Origin: Girardinichthys multiradiatus
Lineage: Eukaryota > Chordata > Actinopteri > Cyprinodontiformes > Goodeidae
Length of the DNA stretch: 64,000 nucleotides
Direction: 5' to 3'
Assembly: GCF_021462225.1 (NCBI RefSeq)
Contig: NC_061812.1
Coordinates: 39,814,675 to 39,878,674 of the forward strand
The notes beneath the pieces were generated by a model, which worked only from the letters and a program-made list of their open reading frames with translations, was not told the DNA's origin and did no database searches. The translations under genes and the position numbers were made by a program. Shown piece by piece: positions 49,101-61,095 of the stretch (positions are counted from its first letter, which is position 1; each line of letters starts with the position of its first letter).

Positions 49101-52100
49101 CAAAAAAAAAAAAATACTTACTGAGGATCTGAAAAAAATAATTGTTGCTTTACATAAAAATGGCCTGGGCTTTGATAAAGTTGCCAACACCTTGAAACTG
49201 AGCTCCAGCCCTGTGACCAAGACTATACAACAGTTTAATAGGATAAGTTCTAATCAGAACAAGCCTTGAATGGTCAACCAAAGAAGTTGTTCAGCATCAT
49301 ATCCAAATGTCTTTTAAAAATAGACGTATGTATGCTGCCAGAATTGTTGCAGAGGTTAAAGGGGTGGGTGGTCAGCCTGTCAGTACTAAGACCATATGCT
49401 ACACACTATCAAAATGCTCTGTATGGCTGTCATCCTGCAAGGAAGCATCTTATCAGGATTATGCACAGGAAAGCCTAAAAACAATTTGCTGAAGACAAGG
49501 TAACCATGTCCTGTGGTCTGATGAGACCAAGGTAAACTTATTTTGTTTAGATCGTGTCAAGTGTGTGTGGCGGCAACCAGGTGAGGAGTACAAAGTGTCT
49601 TGCCTAGAGTCAAGCATGTTGGTGGGAGTGTCATGGTTTGGAGCTGCAGGAGGGAGATAGAGTTCATTGAGGAAACCATGAACGCTAATAAGTACTGTGA
49701 CATACTGAAGCAGAGCATGATCCCTTCCCTTTGGAAACTAGGTCACAGAGCAGTATTACAACATGATAACGACCCAAAACACACCTCCAAGATGACCACT
49801 ACCTTGCTAAAGAAGCAGAGAGTATAGGTCAAGCATGTCTCCAGACCTAATCGCTATTGAGCATCTGTGGGTCATCCTCAAACAAAGGAGGAGGAGTGCC
49901 AGGTATCTAACATCCGCCAGCTCCATTATGGAGTGGAGGAGGATTCCAGTGGTAAGCTGTGAAGCTCTAGTGAAATATATGCCCAAGAGAGTTAAGGGAG
50001 TGCTGGAAAATAATGGTGGTAGCACAATATATTGACACTCTGGGCAAAATTTGGGCATTTTCACTTAGGGGTGTACTCATTTGTTGCCAGCAGTTTAGAC
50101 ATTAGTGGCTATGTGTTGAGTAATTTTGAGGGGACGGCACATTTACACTGCTATACAAGCTGTACACCAATTACTTTACATTGAATCAAAGTGTCAAATC
50201 TTCAGTGTTGTCCTATGAGAAGATACAATAAAATATTTATAAAAATGTGAGGGATGTACTCACCTTTGTGAGATACTGTGCATCTACTTTGACATGCATT
50301 ATCAACAAATTTACTTATTACTTATAACTCTATGATTTGACTTAAATGTGTTTGTATAATACAATTATGGTAAACCAAAAACAAATCACATTTCAGTCAT
50401 TAGACTTTGAAGAAGGAGCAACAAAAGAGCTGAAGATCTCTGTTAAAAACAAGGCACCATATTTTTCCTGTGAAGTGAAGAGCCGGCCGACCATCGGCTT
50501 GTGGAATGTTGACGTCACTAAAAACCAAAGCAGCGGTGGCAACATTCACTATAATGCCACAACAGTCATCATTGAGGTAGTGGATGTCAACGAACCCCCG
50601 GAGTTCACTGTGACTGTCAAAGAGGCCAGGCTGCCGGAGAACACACAGATCGGAACCTGGGTGGAAAAAGTGACTGCTGTGGATCAAGACTCCAGTGCTG
50701 CAAGAGACTTCATGTAATGTGGCTTTTATTTTGGAAATATGGGCAATCATAGCTTACTTCCCAAGGGTTATTGTCTTTGTGGTGCATTGTACACTCTGTA
50801 AAACAAAAAAGTGAACTGGACCACAAACAGGTTATTTTTGCTGGTTTGCATGTCAAAACAGTGTGGGATGGGTGCCCCCTTGTGTTGAGGACACAGTTTA
50901 AGCACTGTTAGAAAATATGTTAGCCACATAGAAGATAGCATTAGAGAGAAACAAGTGTCATTAAAGTTGGTATTTGACTGATAGCTTGTAACTTGGCACT
51001 AAATCAGGCAACTTTTTCAGCATTTTGTAAAACAGCAATAGTTTGACATCTAACATATCTTTTTTATAAAACACAGCATTAACATCAAACAGACTATTTT
51101 TGTAGCTTTTAAAGTTTTTCGTAAGGTACATAACAAAACATAACTACTAAAGTTGCCTTGGGGCAGGAACACTCAGTCATTGCACATTCGTAACAATCCT
51201 ACAGCCCTACAATGAAAACTTATTCAATTTTGTTCTTAAGAGGGTTAAAACATCAGGATGCTCCCCTTTAATAAAATCCTGATTCTGTTTAAGAACATTA
51301 GCTTACAAAATCCTCAATCACATAAATTAAATTAAATGTCTGTGCTGTTGTTTTATCTATACCAACTTGTACAATGCTCTGAGAGAATAGTTAGCAGTTT
51401 AAACAAGTGCAGCTGATTTCTTCTCTGTGGCATCTTAACTGTTTTTCCTGCCCATAAATAAAATTAGGGTGAACATTTTTTTTGTTTTTATGGTTTGGGT
51501 TTGAGCGTTCATGACAATAGCGTCAACAGTCTTTTGCATAAAGGTAAATCAAAGGCATCAGTGGCGGACCGGAACTAAAGAACAGCCCTAGACTTTCTCT
51601 TGTCTGCTATCTAAGTGTGAACTAAAAGCCCCCAACAAGGTTTTCTTGCTAACACCACATTGCCAAAAGTATTCGCTCAACCTACCAAAACATTAAATTC
51701 AGGTGTTCCAATTACTTCTATGGCCACAGGTGTATAAAATCCAAAACCAAAGTACGCCGACTGCTTCTACAAACATTTGACAAAGAATCGGTCAACCTCA
51801 GGAGCTCACTGAACTCTACCTTGATACCGTGATAGGATGCCACCTTTACACTAGGTCCAGTCGTGAAGTTCTTTGCAATTCAATTTTCCACATTCAGCTG
51901 TAGTGGCAATGTAACACAACAGATTTTCTCCAAAAAAAACCTTTTTGTTAAACATTGCCCTATTTTTAACGCTCTGCTGCTCTTGCTAACATATCTATAG
52001 AGTGGTACAGGTAGACACCTTTTGTTTTCTAGTTTCATTAGGCATCATGGCCTTCTATCTAGCTGCAAAATAAGGGTAAAGCAACAAGACACAACGTGGT

Positions 52101-55100
52101 GCTTTTGAGATTTTTTTTTTATACGTTTTTTACTTGGTTGGGCACTTAAAATTTAATACAATGTTTCTGACAGCAACATCTGTTTTACCATTTTCACTAT
52201 ACAACCCTTGCTAAAGCTGACTGAAAGGAATCCTCCTGTTCTGTCCCCGCCTGGATACACTCCAACACCTGTGGCTTAGGTGATATTCCCTCTGCTGTCT
52301 GTTCCACTTCAGGTTCATTTTCTATCTGGGGCCAAACCTGCTTTTTGTTATTTCTCAACAGATGTGGGAAACTGAAGAATCAAAGCTTGTTGCTGTAATT
52401 AAAAAATAATCATTGGGCTAAGTTTATGAACCGGGCAGACCAACGAACATTCTGGACTTCCAAAGATTTGACAGATTTCCAAAGTGCCCACGCTTAGCAG
52501 TCACTTAGATCCCCTTTTGAAGGAAAATCTTGTGTCTCTTTTCTGCATGAATAATATAAGTTTGTCCCTAAAAACCCAGTGTATACATTTTATTTAACTA
52601 GCATTGTGTTATTTAATGACATCAGGTTGAAGGGTGCTCCCTTCAAGTTCGTCAAGTGAACAAAAACCACAATCGATTAGTTTAAAGTGCTCTAGAACGA
52701 GAGTTAAATTAATGAATGTGGACATGCAGAACACCGGGCACCAGTAGGAGGGAGGTAGTAGTGGTGTGACAGGGGCTCTGACACTCAACAGATGGGGCTC
52801 GCTCAGTGCAGCATTTATGCCAGAAACTGTTCATGTATATGTATTGTTCTAAACATCTGCATGTTGAAGCTCCATCTGGCACCTTTGTCTGTTAATGTGA
52901 GTTGCATTTGTCAACAGTTACAAAGTGGGAGATGATCCTGCAGGGTGGATGGAGATTGATGCAGATACTGGGGACATCACTACCATAAAGATGCTGGACA
53001 GAGAATCCCCCCATGTTGTCAATGGCTTTTACACCCTAATATTGCATGCTATGGATAAAGGTAGTCTCAAACTCTTGACATTATAAAGTTAAATATCTTT
53101 GCAAAAGCATCATTTTCAACCTTTCACAGGTCAGCCACCTATGACAGGCACAGCTACACTGCAGATCCACCTTATTGACATAAATGACAATGTGCCAAAA
53201 CTGGACGTGAACTACGTCGACGTCTGCTTATCTGATAGCCACACTCCCACCAACATCTCAGCCACTGACCCAGATGGGGATCCCTTAGGGGGGCCTTTCA
53301 AGTTTGAGCTGCTGGGGGACATCAAAGGAAAATGGAAACTAGATCCATCTTATGGTAAAATCTGTGATACAATGTAGAGAAATGTCAACAAAACACAACC
53401 CAAACATCCCAACAGACTTTGTTTTTGTTCTTGTAGGTTTCACAGCTGGATTGGTGAGGGATTCCAGTGTGTATGCTGGCTTATACACTCTTAAAGTGAA
53501 GGTTTCAGACCAGCAGGGAGAGTATGGCATTTACAGCCTGAACACAACTGTTTGCTCTTGCTCTGTGGTACGCAACTGTCGCAGTCGGAACATTGGAACA
53601 TTTACTGGCGAAGGCGCTATAGGCATCATACTGGCCTCTTTGGTTTTACTCTTGCGTAAGGAATGAATGCATTTATCTTTAGACCAACCTGAAATATTAC
53701 AACTCTTGTAACACGAGTTTTTTTTTTTTTGCAGTGGTGCTGCTTGCTGCAGTTTCCTTCTCCTGTAAAGAGGAGTTTGACAACTGGGAGACGATTCCTG
53801 ATGATTTCCTTTTAGGACAGATAAATCATTCAAATGTTGAGAAGCCAGGGACTGACTGCAAGGTTACACATTAGAAACACTCAAAAATCTGACCTATTTA
53901 AGTAAAAATACCAGTGACTGTTTTCCATTTCTTGCAAAGGTATCAAATATTTTCACTGCACCAGATGGTCAGAAGCCCAACTATTTATCCAAGACACAAG
54001 ATCAGGATGACAGGAGAAGTCACATTATTTGGAAGGTGTGTACAGAGAAAATGAAGTGGATTCATAAGTCAATCTACAAAGTCTGGCTAAAGTTTTTCTC
54101 TCACATCCAAAGGGTATGGATGAAGCACTCATCAATAACCACACAGAGGTTTTCTGGAGGGAATACAGGAGTATGGTAATTAAAGACTCTGTGATGTTCG
54201 CATTAAATTTAAACAATCAGTTGACTTCTCCTTTGCATCTACATATCTGTACTTCTCAGGACTGATACCTAAATTTTTCCTGATAAAGTTCTGCTACTTG
54301 TCTAAAGAATGCTGTATTTTGGGACTTTTGAAGTAAAGTTCCATTTACAGGACCAAATAGGTCATCTATCATTTCAAAAACGTCTCCACTCTCAAAATAA
54401 TTACAGTGGCTTATGTGAGTGCTATTTTATGAACCTGTATTGCATTGTCAGCATTAGGTGTTTATTTTCAGCTTTATTGTACCATTGTCATACTGAAATT
54501 CAGATTCCCTTTTGTGGGGGAGTCCTGGGCAAAACAGCTAGGCCCAAAATTATTTCTACTTCAGACAGATCTAGAATCAAACTCCTTTTCAATCAAAAAG
54601 CTTGTTTCTGGGAGACATCCCTCAAAACATCAAAACTATAAAAAAGAAAAAAAAAAGTCTCAGTGTAGAAAAATATAGTTTCATTACATTTTATTAGGAA
54701 TATCATGTCAAAAATGAACGCAAAAATCTTTATTGGTATTATGCCAATCAAACCCTTGCTAAACAGGCTTTTTGCCTATTTTCATGGACATTTTCACAGT
54801 CTGTATTTGGTGAGGAGTTCCAGGTCTTTGATGTTGGAGGGCCTCTTTGCCTTCCCTAATTTTTAGTTTTCTCCACAGATTCCCCATCAGATTTAAATGG
54901 ATACTTTGGCTCAGCCAAAAGATTATTTCTTTCAGCCAGAAACATAAAAAGTAGAATCAAGAGGCTGCTTTAAATGTCTGTGCCCGAAGATTGTAGCTGC
55001 TGATGACTTTAGGAATCAGCAGAAAACATGAGGTGGCAAATCAGAAAACTGTACTAATCTACAATTGTGCAAAAAAGGCCAACCAGCACTCATACAGGAT

Positions 55101-56332
55101 ACAATGAAGAAAACTAGAATCAGTAACAAATAATGCATGTTCCGCAGAGTTTACTGGATCTTCAGATAAATTTGCATCATCTATAGTCAAGTATTGATAA
55201 AAATGTTGCTTGTGTATGTTTCTTGCACTAAAAGAGAAACATATTTAAAAACTTAGTTTAACCAAGAGTTTGATACATGATGTGATGTCTAAAAGACAAA
55301 AGATTTCCAAAGAAAGTAATTCAAGATATGTCAATTAACCTTATCATTTACTGTTTAAATTTAATTGTCTGATTTGGGAAATATTCTACATTTGAGAACA
55401 GTAAGATATTCAAATTATATAGATTGTGTACAGAAACTGACAACTTGCATTATGAAATGGAGATCGGAGGCAGTAAGCCACCAAGCATTATCCTGTGGGG
55501 GAAAAAAAAAACAAAACAAAAAAACACATTGAAAATATAACTATGATTGTTAAAAATAACAGAAAAAGGGTAAGCAGGTCTTAAAAAGTTACACTTATTG
55601 ACTTTATTTTATTTAACTATGGTTTGATAGTTACTAGCTGGAAACTCATGTTTCATACAGAAAGATCATGGGCGGTACACAGACTCTTCCCTTCATTTCC
55701 TGTATAAAGTCACCCAATTCAGAAATTGCAACATTTCAAAGGTTTATAGTGTTTGCACAGTGCTTGCGATTAGAATTAGTTTAAAGATCATGGCTGTTAC
55801 ATTCAGTTTCCAGGATAAATTAATCAGGATTAATACTAAAACAACAAGTTTGTCTGCATGCAAGATATTTAGTGTTTATAACCTCTTAACAGTGCCTCCA
55901 ATTTAAAAATGCCAACTAAAATTACCTGAAACTTTCCACTTTTCTGTTTACAGTATGAAAACAGAGACTTGAAGTACCACAAAAGACACCAACTGCTAGA
56001 CAAATCATTGCGCTCCTTGATTCAGTTGGTTAGTATTGTAAACGATCCTAAACTTAAACCATGAAAATGAGTACCATCTTCAACTTTTTTTTTTTTTTTC
56101 TTTCTAAAAACAGAAGCTCTGTTCTCTCCAGGAAACTGTGGATGATCTGCCCGATTATGAACCTTACATCTATGCAGAGGAAGGGGACCTCGACATAGTC
56201 TCAGATCTGGATCGTATATGCTTTTCTGATGGTCCCCCTTCGAATTTATGTGAGAATTTAGGCCCAGAGTTTGAACCACTGGCTTCCATCTGCATGCCAC
56301 CACAATTACAAAATCAAGAGCACAAACTCTAA
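43110..56332 (+). CDS. cdh26: Cadherin-26-like protein
   Basis: Calcium-dependent epithelial adhesion protein. Exons: 43110-43130, 43454(or 43478)-43600, 43850-43999, 46823-46967, 47041-47204, 47547-47678, 48654-48836, 50397-50713, 52918-53060, 53130-53354, 53437-53655, 53735-53862, 53940-54035, 54113-54175, 55954-56028, 56114-56332. Total 808 residues (800 with the later acceptor); human CDH26 is about 830. A signal peptide is followed almost at once by RQKR|AW, a convertase site and the adhesive Trp2. EC-repeat motifs are IRDINDNPPLF, VEDGNNHLPV (degenerate, as in human), VDVNEPPEF and IDINDNVPKL. The segment MLDRESPHVVNGFYT is nearly identical to human. A membrane-proximal Cys cluster (CSCSVVRNC) is followed by a TM helix at about 603-626 (GAIGIILASLVLLLL). 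The tail ends with DDLPDYEPYIYAEEGD, a catenin-binding-type motif. The intron after exon 5 uses a GC donor. Confidence 0.95.
44471..44660 (+). repeat. tRNA-derived SINE, copy 1
   Basis: The head has box A-like GTGGCTCAGTTGC (44481) and box B-like GAGCTCGATTCCTG (~44545). The body has TTTGCTGCATGTCTTCCCC and the tail ends AATAAAATCTTAAAAAA. In cdh26 intron 3. Confidence 0.8.
44661..44863 (+). repeat. tRNA-derived SINE, copy 2 with a different head
   Basis: Head GGTGGTATAGGGGGTTGCGC with box B-like GGGTTTGAGTCCC (~44738). It shares with copy 1 the TTTGCTGCATGTCTTCCCC body and AATAAAATCTTAAAAAA tail, placed directly head to tail. Confidence 0.8.
44864..45150 (+). repeat. L2-like LINE/SINE 3' tail
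   Basis: Contains 'cccacagtccaaaaacatgc', 'ccctgtgatggactggtgat', 'tctcgcccattgactgctg' and an ATGGAT-like end, the common fish repeat also seen at 5560-5835 and weakly at 62930-63110. Confidence 0.75.
45151..46822. other. cdh26 intron 3, distal part
   Basis: Apart from an imperfect direct duplication (about 45335-45480 and 45590-45710, both with 'ttatgaagataaat' and 'gtattacact'), nothing is recognised. Confidence 0.45.
47679..48653. other. cdh26 intron 6, nothing recognised
   Basis: AT-rich intron sequence without repeat structure or RNA gene that I can identify. Confidence 0.5.
48873..50280 (+). mobile_element. Near full-length Tc1 transposon in cdh26 intron 7
   Basis: Terminal inverted repeats: CAGTATCTCACAAAAGTAAA (48873) and the matching TTTGTGAGATACTG at 50265-50279. 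The transposase is spread over three frames: DNA-binding part at 49307-49492, then GGSVMVWSCR and QHDNDPKHTS (49600-49827), then SPDLIAIEHLWVILKQRR (49835-50035). The DDE-type residues around WSDE, HDNDPKH and IEHLW are visible, but stops and frameshifts separate them. Same orientation as the host gene. Confidence 0.9.
50714..52917. other. cdh26 intron 8 with transposon debris
   Basis: 51655-51900 carries fragments of a widespread fish DNA transposon, including both a 'gccaaaagtattcgctcaac' terminus and 'ggccacaggtgtataaaatc' next to 'gataggatgccacc'. The remainder is unrecognised. Confidence 0.5.
54176..55953. other. cdh26 intron 14 with transposon debris
   Basis: 54690-55180 includes antisense transposase-like text (ccttcccta..ttttctccacagattccccatcagatttaaatgg, split by decay), probably a Tc1 relic. 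No gene or RNA recognised elsewhere. Confidence 0.45.
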
Positions 56333-56596
56333 AACAGTCTTTATGCAACATGGCATTTAATGGCAGCAGTTGCACATCTCCACTTTTAAATCTTACAAAA
56401 GGAGCAGAAAAGAAAAAGAAAAAAATCCAGTGCTTTGAAAAATGCTTTTTCAAGGCCACTTAAGAGTTGCTCAAAAGTACAGAAGACACTTAAATGCTAT
56501 TTTAATCTGAAGATATTCAATATTCCATAATCTCACAGCTGCTGCATTAAAAAGAAATCTCTCTCCCATTTCATGTAAATTATCCAAAGCTTATTA

Positions 56597-56602
56597 AATA
56601 AA
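56597..56602 (+). terminator. Candidate cdh26 polyadenylation signal
   Basis: First AATAAA after the cdh26 stop (265 bp downstream). It lies within the 364-bp gap to the lsm14b stop codon. Confidence 0.5.
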
Positions 56603-56696
56603 TGAAAACAATGTATGAAGATGTAGGGAGATATGTTTAAAGTAGAAAACAACAATATTTACAGTAGCATTAACGCCCCCCCAAAAAAACAACTCT

Positions 56697-59237
56697 TTAC
56701 ACCCTCCCACTGCCAATCTTTGGGAGAGTTCGCTGCTCTGTGGTGCCCTCCGCTTTGCGCCCACGTCCCTTGAATCCTCTGCCTCTCAGAAAGCGACCAG
56801 GCACTCCAAATGTTTCCATGTTTAGCTTTTTCTCCTCCGCCCAGGTGGTTCTCCTAGGAAGGTCATATTGGGCGAGAAATTAACCAAGGGGAAAAAAAAA
56901 AAAAAAAAGTACAGAACCAACAACTAAAATTACCTGAGTTTAGGGTCTGATGAGATATTGTCAAAGAAGCATTTGGCTTTGTTATAGCACTTCTCTGCAA
57001 GAGTTTCCTCCTCTTTCACATCCTCTGTGTCCTGGGCCTGCCCAGAGTCCAGCTTCTCACCTGCTTAAAAAGAAGTTGTTAAACTTCTTACTAGTTACAC
57101 CAATATGACAAAGATAACTTTTAAACTCACTGGTTGTCTCCTTTGTCAGATGATCTCTAAACTGAGCATTTGCAGTTTCAAAGTCAAAATCTGCTTCAAA
57201 CTCCAAAGCTGTGACTTTGGAGTTTTTTGCCAACAGCTGGCCTCGACTTCTGGTCCTGGACCTGCGACTGCCTGTGAATGTGCATCAGAACCAATTAAAA
57301 ATTTGACATCAGTGTTGAACTGGTTGAGTGGCCACATGTTTCAGCCTGGAATGTTTCTTTCCCAGTTTGTTTACACGGTACTTTGTTTTCAAACCAAGTC
57401 TATATCACTGCTAGGCATTTTAATTTGCTGTAGTTTCATACAGAAAACCCAATATAGTACCTTTGGAAAACAAAAATAAAAATCATAGCTCCACCTGTAT
57501 GCCAACATTTAACCCCGAGCATGTCATACTTAACAGCAAGCTTGAGTGTTAAATTGGCATTTACAAGCCTGGCATAACTACTGTAATTTTTTGGATCAAT
57601 GTTTTTTTTTTGTTTTTAAATGGTTGGTGCCAAATCCAGCCCTGCCCTCTGCATTTGGCAGATGTCAAAATGCTGTCAAGTGTTCTTAAAAGAAGAAAAA
57701 AAAAGAAACTGGTGTATTTGATACCTTGTTTTTGTCTTGGTTCCTGTCTGTCACCACCTTGGACTTGTACCTTAGCTACAGCTGGTTTTAATGATCGACC
57801 TAAAGAACAGAAGAAAAAAAAAAACGAGAAAAAAAACAACTTTGTAGCCATGATAATAAAGCAATGCCAGTTGTGTACAACTCCAAATTAGACAGGTTTA
57901 GCTTTTACTTTAAGTTAACTAAAATTGGGGAGTGTATAAGTGATCTGAACTGGAACCTTTTACTTATTCCCTGGATTGGACCCCAAGATAATTGTCATGT
58001 GCCATGAGAATAAAATGAATCTAGTTGTAATAAAAATGTGTTAACTGCCGACTGCTTACTGGTGGGTATATTCTCCTTTTCAACCCAAGAAGCATCTCGT
58101 GAGGAGCCCCGATGACCAGGAAGCCTGTTCTGTGGCTGGGTTAAAGTCTTTCCCTTCCTCTCTGCAGCAGTGGCCAAAGGCATGGTTTGTACAGCCTGCT
58201 CCACCATAGGTGCCCTTCTGGCTGTACCATGAAGTCCTGGCACTAAGGGAGAAAAAGGAATGCAAATATCTGCTGGCATATATTAACCAATAACAGTCTT
58301 ACATCTTCAAGAGAGGTTGTACTATACTTTGGCCAAGTGCTGCATTGTACTGCTGACTCAGCAGAGTAGTAGCAGCCAGTTGGTTAAAGGTGGGCATCAT
58401 TTCTCTGTATGTACTCCAATGTGGGTGATATCCAGAAGATGGGCTCATGGATGACTAAGAGAAAAAGTAAGTTGCTACAATTTAATAACTTTATAAATTT
58501 AAATAAAACTGTAACCGAAGCAAACCCATCTATACATTTAAATGTGCAAAAAAAGAAATACAAAAATAATTGATTAAATCTAGAAGCCAATTAAAAATTA
58601 GCCCTGTGCTACAAATATTTATTTTCAGACAGCCTTAAAGTCAGTGGGAAGAGGAAACTATGTTAAACAATGCAAGTTAGTTTGGGAGCAACAGAGATGG
58701 TTAATTCCCCCCCATTATGGACTGTAGCACAAAACAACTTTCAATAATTTTGTTACAAATAAACATTTAAAATAATTATTAGAATATGGCACTCCTGGCC
58801 TTCCATACCATTGAGTATATGGCTAATAATTAACTCCACCATACCTGAACAATGGCAGGGTCTCGAGGCAGCCCATGGTGTGGCTTTGGGGGTTCAGATA
58901 CAGTAATATCTTTAATATCACTTCCTCTGAATATTATATATTCATATATCTCATCTTTAGGCGGCACTGGTCTCTCCGTGTGCCGGTCTTCTGTACCATA
59001 GGATTTAACTGGAAAAAAAAAAGTTTTAAAAATATATACTTCACCAAATAACTGATAAAAACTGACGAAAAAGAGTTTAAAAAAATTACAAAAGCCGTGC
59101 TGCGACCTACCTTTAGCCAAAGCAATGGTGGACCTCTCTGTATCCACTGAAGACAGTATTCCTTCATATCGGATCTGGGCTTTGGAAATCAAACTAATTT
59201 TACTGCCAATATAAGGAGTTCCACCTCCGGCACTCAT
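56697..59237 (-). CDS. lsm14b: LSM14 family protein B (RAP55B)
   Basis: Cytoplasmic mRNP protein of P-bodies and maternal RNA granules. Exons in transcript order: 59237-59111, 59008-58845, 58454-58328, 58242-58060, 57799-57725, 57271-57131, 57060-56934, 56853-56697 (TAA). Total 366 residues; human LSM14B is 385. The N-terminal LSm domain is residues ~1-80 ([35 protein letters not shown]). A conserved [10 protein letters not shown] block and MVEQAVQT follow. The FDF motif is [14 protein letters not shown] and the TFG-box-like part is CFFDNIS. The C-terminal [21 protein letters not shown] and RGG-like GRGFKGRGR follow. AKAQIRY and EIYEYI match LSM14B better than LSM14A. All splice phases close. 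Exon 3's donor (CAAA|GTATAG) is the least certain. Confidence 0.95.
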
Positions 59238-59629
59238 GTTTGCTTTAAACGACTGTTTTTCTTAATAAAAAACGAATCAATAAATGAAAAATGAACAAGG
59301 AGCACCACCCAGACATGAACTAATTTGTGCGCAATAACATGCAGCTGTTCAATTTATAGGATTGGATCAGCGCGGCCTCTTGCAGATGAACGAGCCACCT
59401 GTGCTCAAGCCATGGTTGGTTCGTTTACGCCGTCAGCGTACGCCGAAATAAACGAAAGCAAACTATTTCTTAACACTTCTGGCGGTTTGTATCTCATTAA
59501 ATCTGTGGCGAACATACAAACACTTCTGTTTGTGAACATGTGTCTTTAATGTTTGAACGCATAAAACTGACTAAAATTATTTTTATTCGACTCGTTTTGC
59601 TAATAACAGTTAGCGCCACAACTGTTACC
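59238..59629 (-). promoter_or_regulatory. lsm14b 5' region
   Basis: 392 bp between the lsm14b start codon and the foldback element. CpG-containing (cagcgcggcctc; acgccgtcagcgtacgccg), as expected of a housekeeping promoter. No TATA box identified; promoter role inferred from position. Confidence 0.4.
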
Positions 59630-59659
59630 TACGGTGGCCGGGGGGTGCGAAACACTTTA

Positions 59660-60050
59660 CAAGTACCGAAACAAATTTACATTTCAGAAAACAAATTTAC
59701 ATTTCAGAAAACACTTACATTTCAAAAAACAAATTTACATTTCAGAAAACAAATTTACATTTCAGAAAACAAATTTACATTTCAGAAAACACTTACATTT
59801 CAGAAAACAAATTTACATTTCAGAAAACAAATTTACATTTCAGAAAACAAATTTACATTTCAGAAAACTAATTTACATTTCAGAAAACTAATTTACATTT
59901 CAGAAAACACTTTTACATTTCAGAAAACAAATTTACATTTCAGAAAACACTTTTACATTTCAGAAAACACTTTTACATTTCAGAAAACAAATTTACATTT
60001 CAGAAAACACTTTTACATTTCAGAAAACAAATTTACATTTCAGAAAATCA
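59660..60050 (+). repeat. 20-bp minisatellite, left arm
   Basis: About 20 tandem copies of AAACAAATTTACATTTCAGA with two common variants (CACTTTTACATTT and CTAATTTACATTT). Having no stop in any frame, it creates spurious long open frames. Confidence 0.95.
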
Positions 60051-60318
60051 ACCGGAAAGGGAATGTACCAACGCTGAGGCTGACCCGGAAGTCAGCCTCA
60101 GGGGCTGCATCCTTCGAAGGCCGTATTTGTAGACCGATTACGTTACAGCGCGGCGACGAAGGCTGTCCCAATTCATGAATCATGACTCCCTCAAATGCGG
60201 CCGACAAATGTGTCCTTATTTTGCCCGATTTGAAGGATGGGTCGTGAGTATCCTTTGCGGCCCATCATTTCCCATCATTCATTGCGGGTCGAAGTAGATT
60301 GGTCAAGCAGGGGAAGCC

Positions 60319-60343
60319 ATGGCGGACCATAGCAACAAAAGCT
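60319..60343 (+). other. Possible first coding exon inside the foldback left arm
   Basis: GCCATGGCGG context at 60319 opens MADHSNKS, and an in-frame donor GTGAGTA follows at 60344. The preceding 200 bp are CpG-rich. It looks like the 5' end of a gene (transposase or captured host exon), but no downstream exon is seen. Confidence 0.3.
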
Positions 60344-60959
60344 GTGAGTAAATTGTGGAAAATTACTCTTTCTGTGACACAAATTAACTTCTACAATGTG
60401 TTTAGTGCGGAAATATAACTATGTAGACGTGAAATATCTGCTTGATTTATCTAGACATCGCTTAATTTCAAACGTGCTCCGACGTGTTTGGAGTTTTCCG
60501 TTTCCGGCGTAGTAACCGGCTCGCCTCGCCAGCCCTACCGGCGGTGAGGCGAGCTAGCCCAGTAGAGATCTGACCGGACTATCAGCAGTAAGCTCCCGCT
60601 GGCAGTCATCACAGTGAACGTTTTTATACAAGTGATTTCTAACAGTTTATGGTATTATTTTAATTGTTACTGAAAATCGATTTAACATGTCAGGTGATAT
60701 TAAGGTTAACCAGAATAAATGGACAGTTTTATGTAATCCAACTGTATCGCTGGACAGTGTGATTGAGAATAAATAAGCTTTTCAATATTAAATTTTAATG
60801 AAGAAATGTGCTATATGTTTTAAAAGTTTATTTATAATTCAGTTAGCATTATAATTTCTGATTCCAGGTACAATCCAGAGACAATCATATTCATGTAAAA
60901 AAGATGTTTGATTCAACTAGCCAATAAACAAAGAGATAGCAACTTTATGGCTAATGTAT

Positions 60960-60998
60960 GTCGACATATTATATATACATATAATATATATTATATGT

Positions 60999-61043
<45 letters not shown>

Positions 61044-61049
61044 AGGGAG

Positions 61050-61094
<45 letters not shown>

Positions 61095-61095
61095 G
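60960..61095. repeat. (AT)n hairpin at the foldback centre
   Basis: Two long TA tracts flank TTGAGGGAGTCAT (61041-61053), bordered on both sides by inverted TGTCGACAT. It would form a cruciform. Confidence 0.9.

Noticed and set aside
59660..60050. CRISPR-like array
   Set aside because: Units are contiguous 20-bp repeats without unique spacers, in a vertebrate genome.
59540..60178. 212-residue open frame with repeating KFTFQKTNLHFRKQIYISEN
   Set aside because: A stop-free 20-bp minisatellite is open in all frames and repeats every 60 nt (20 residues). The same appears antisense in the right arm. No gene structure.
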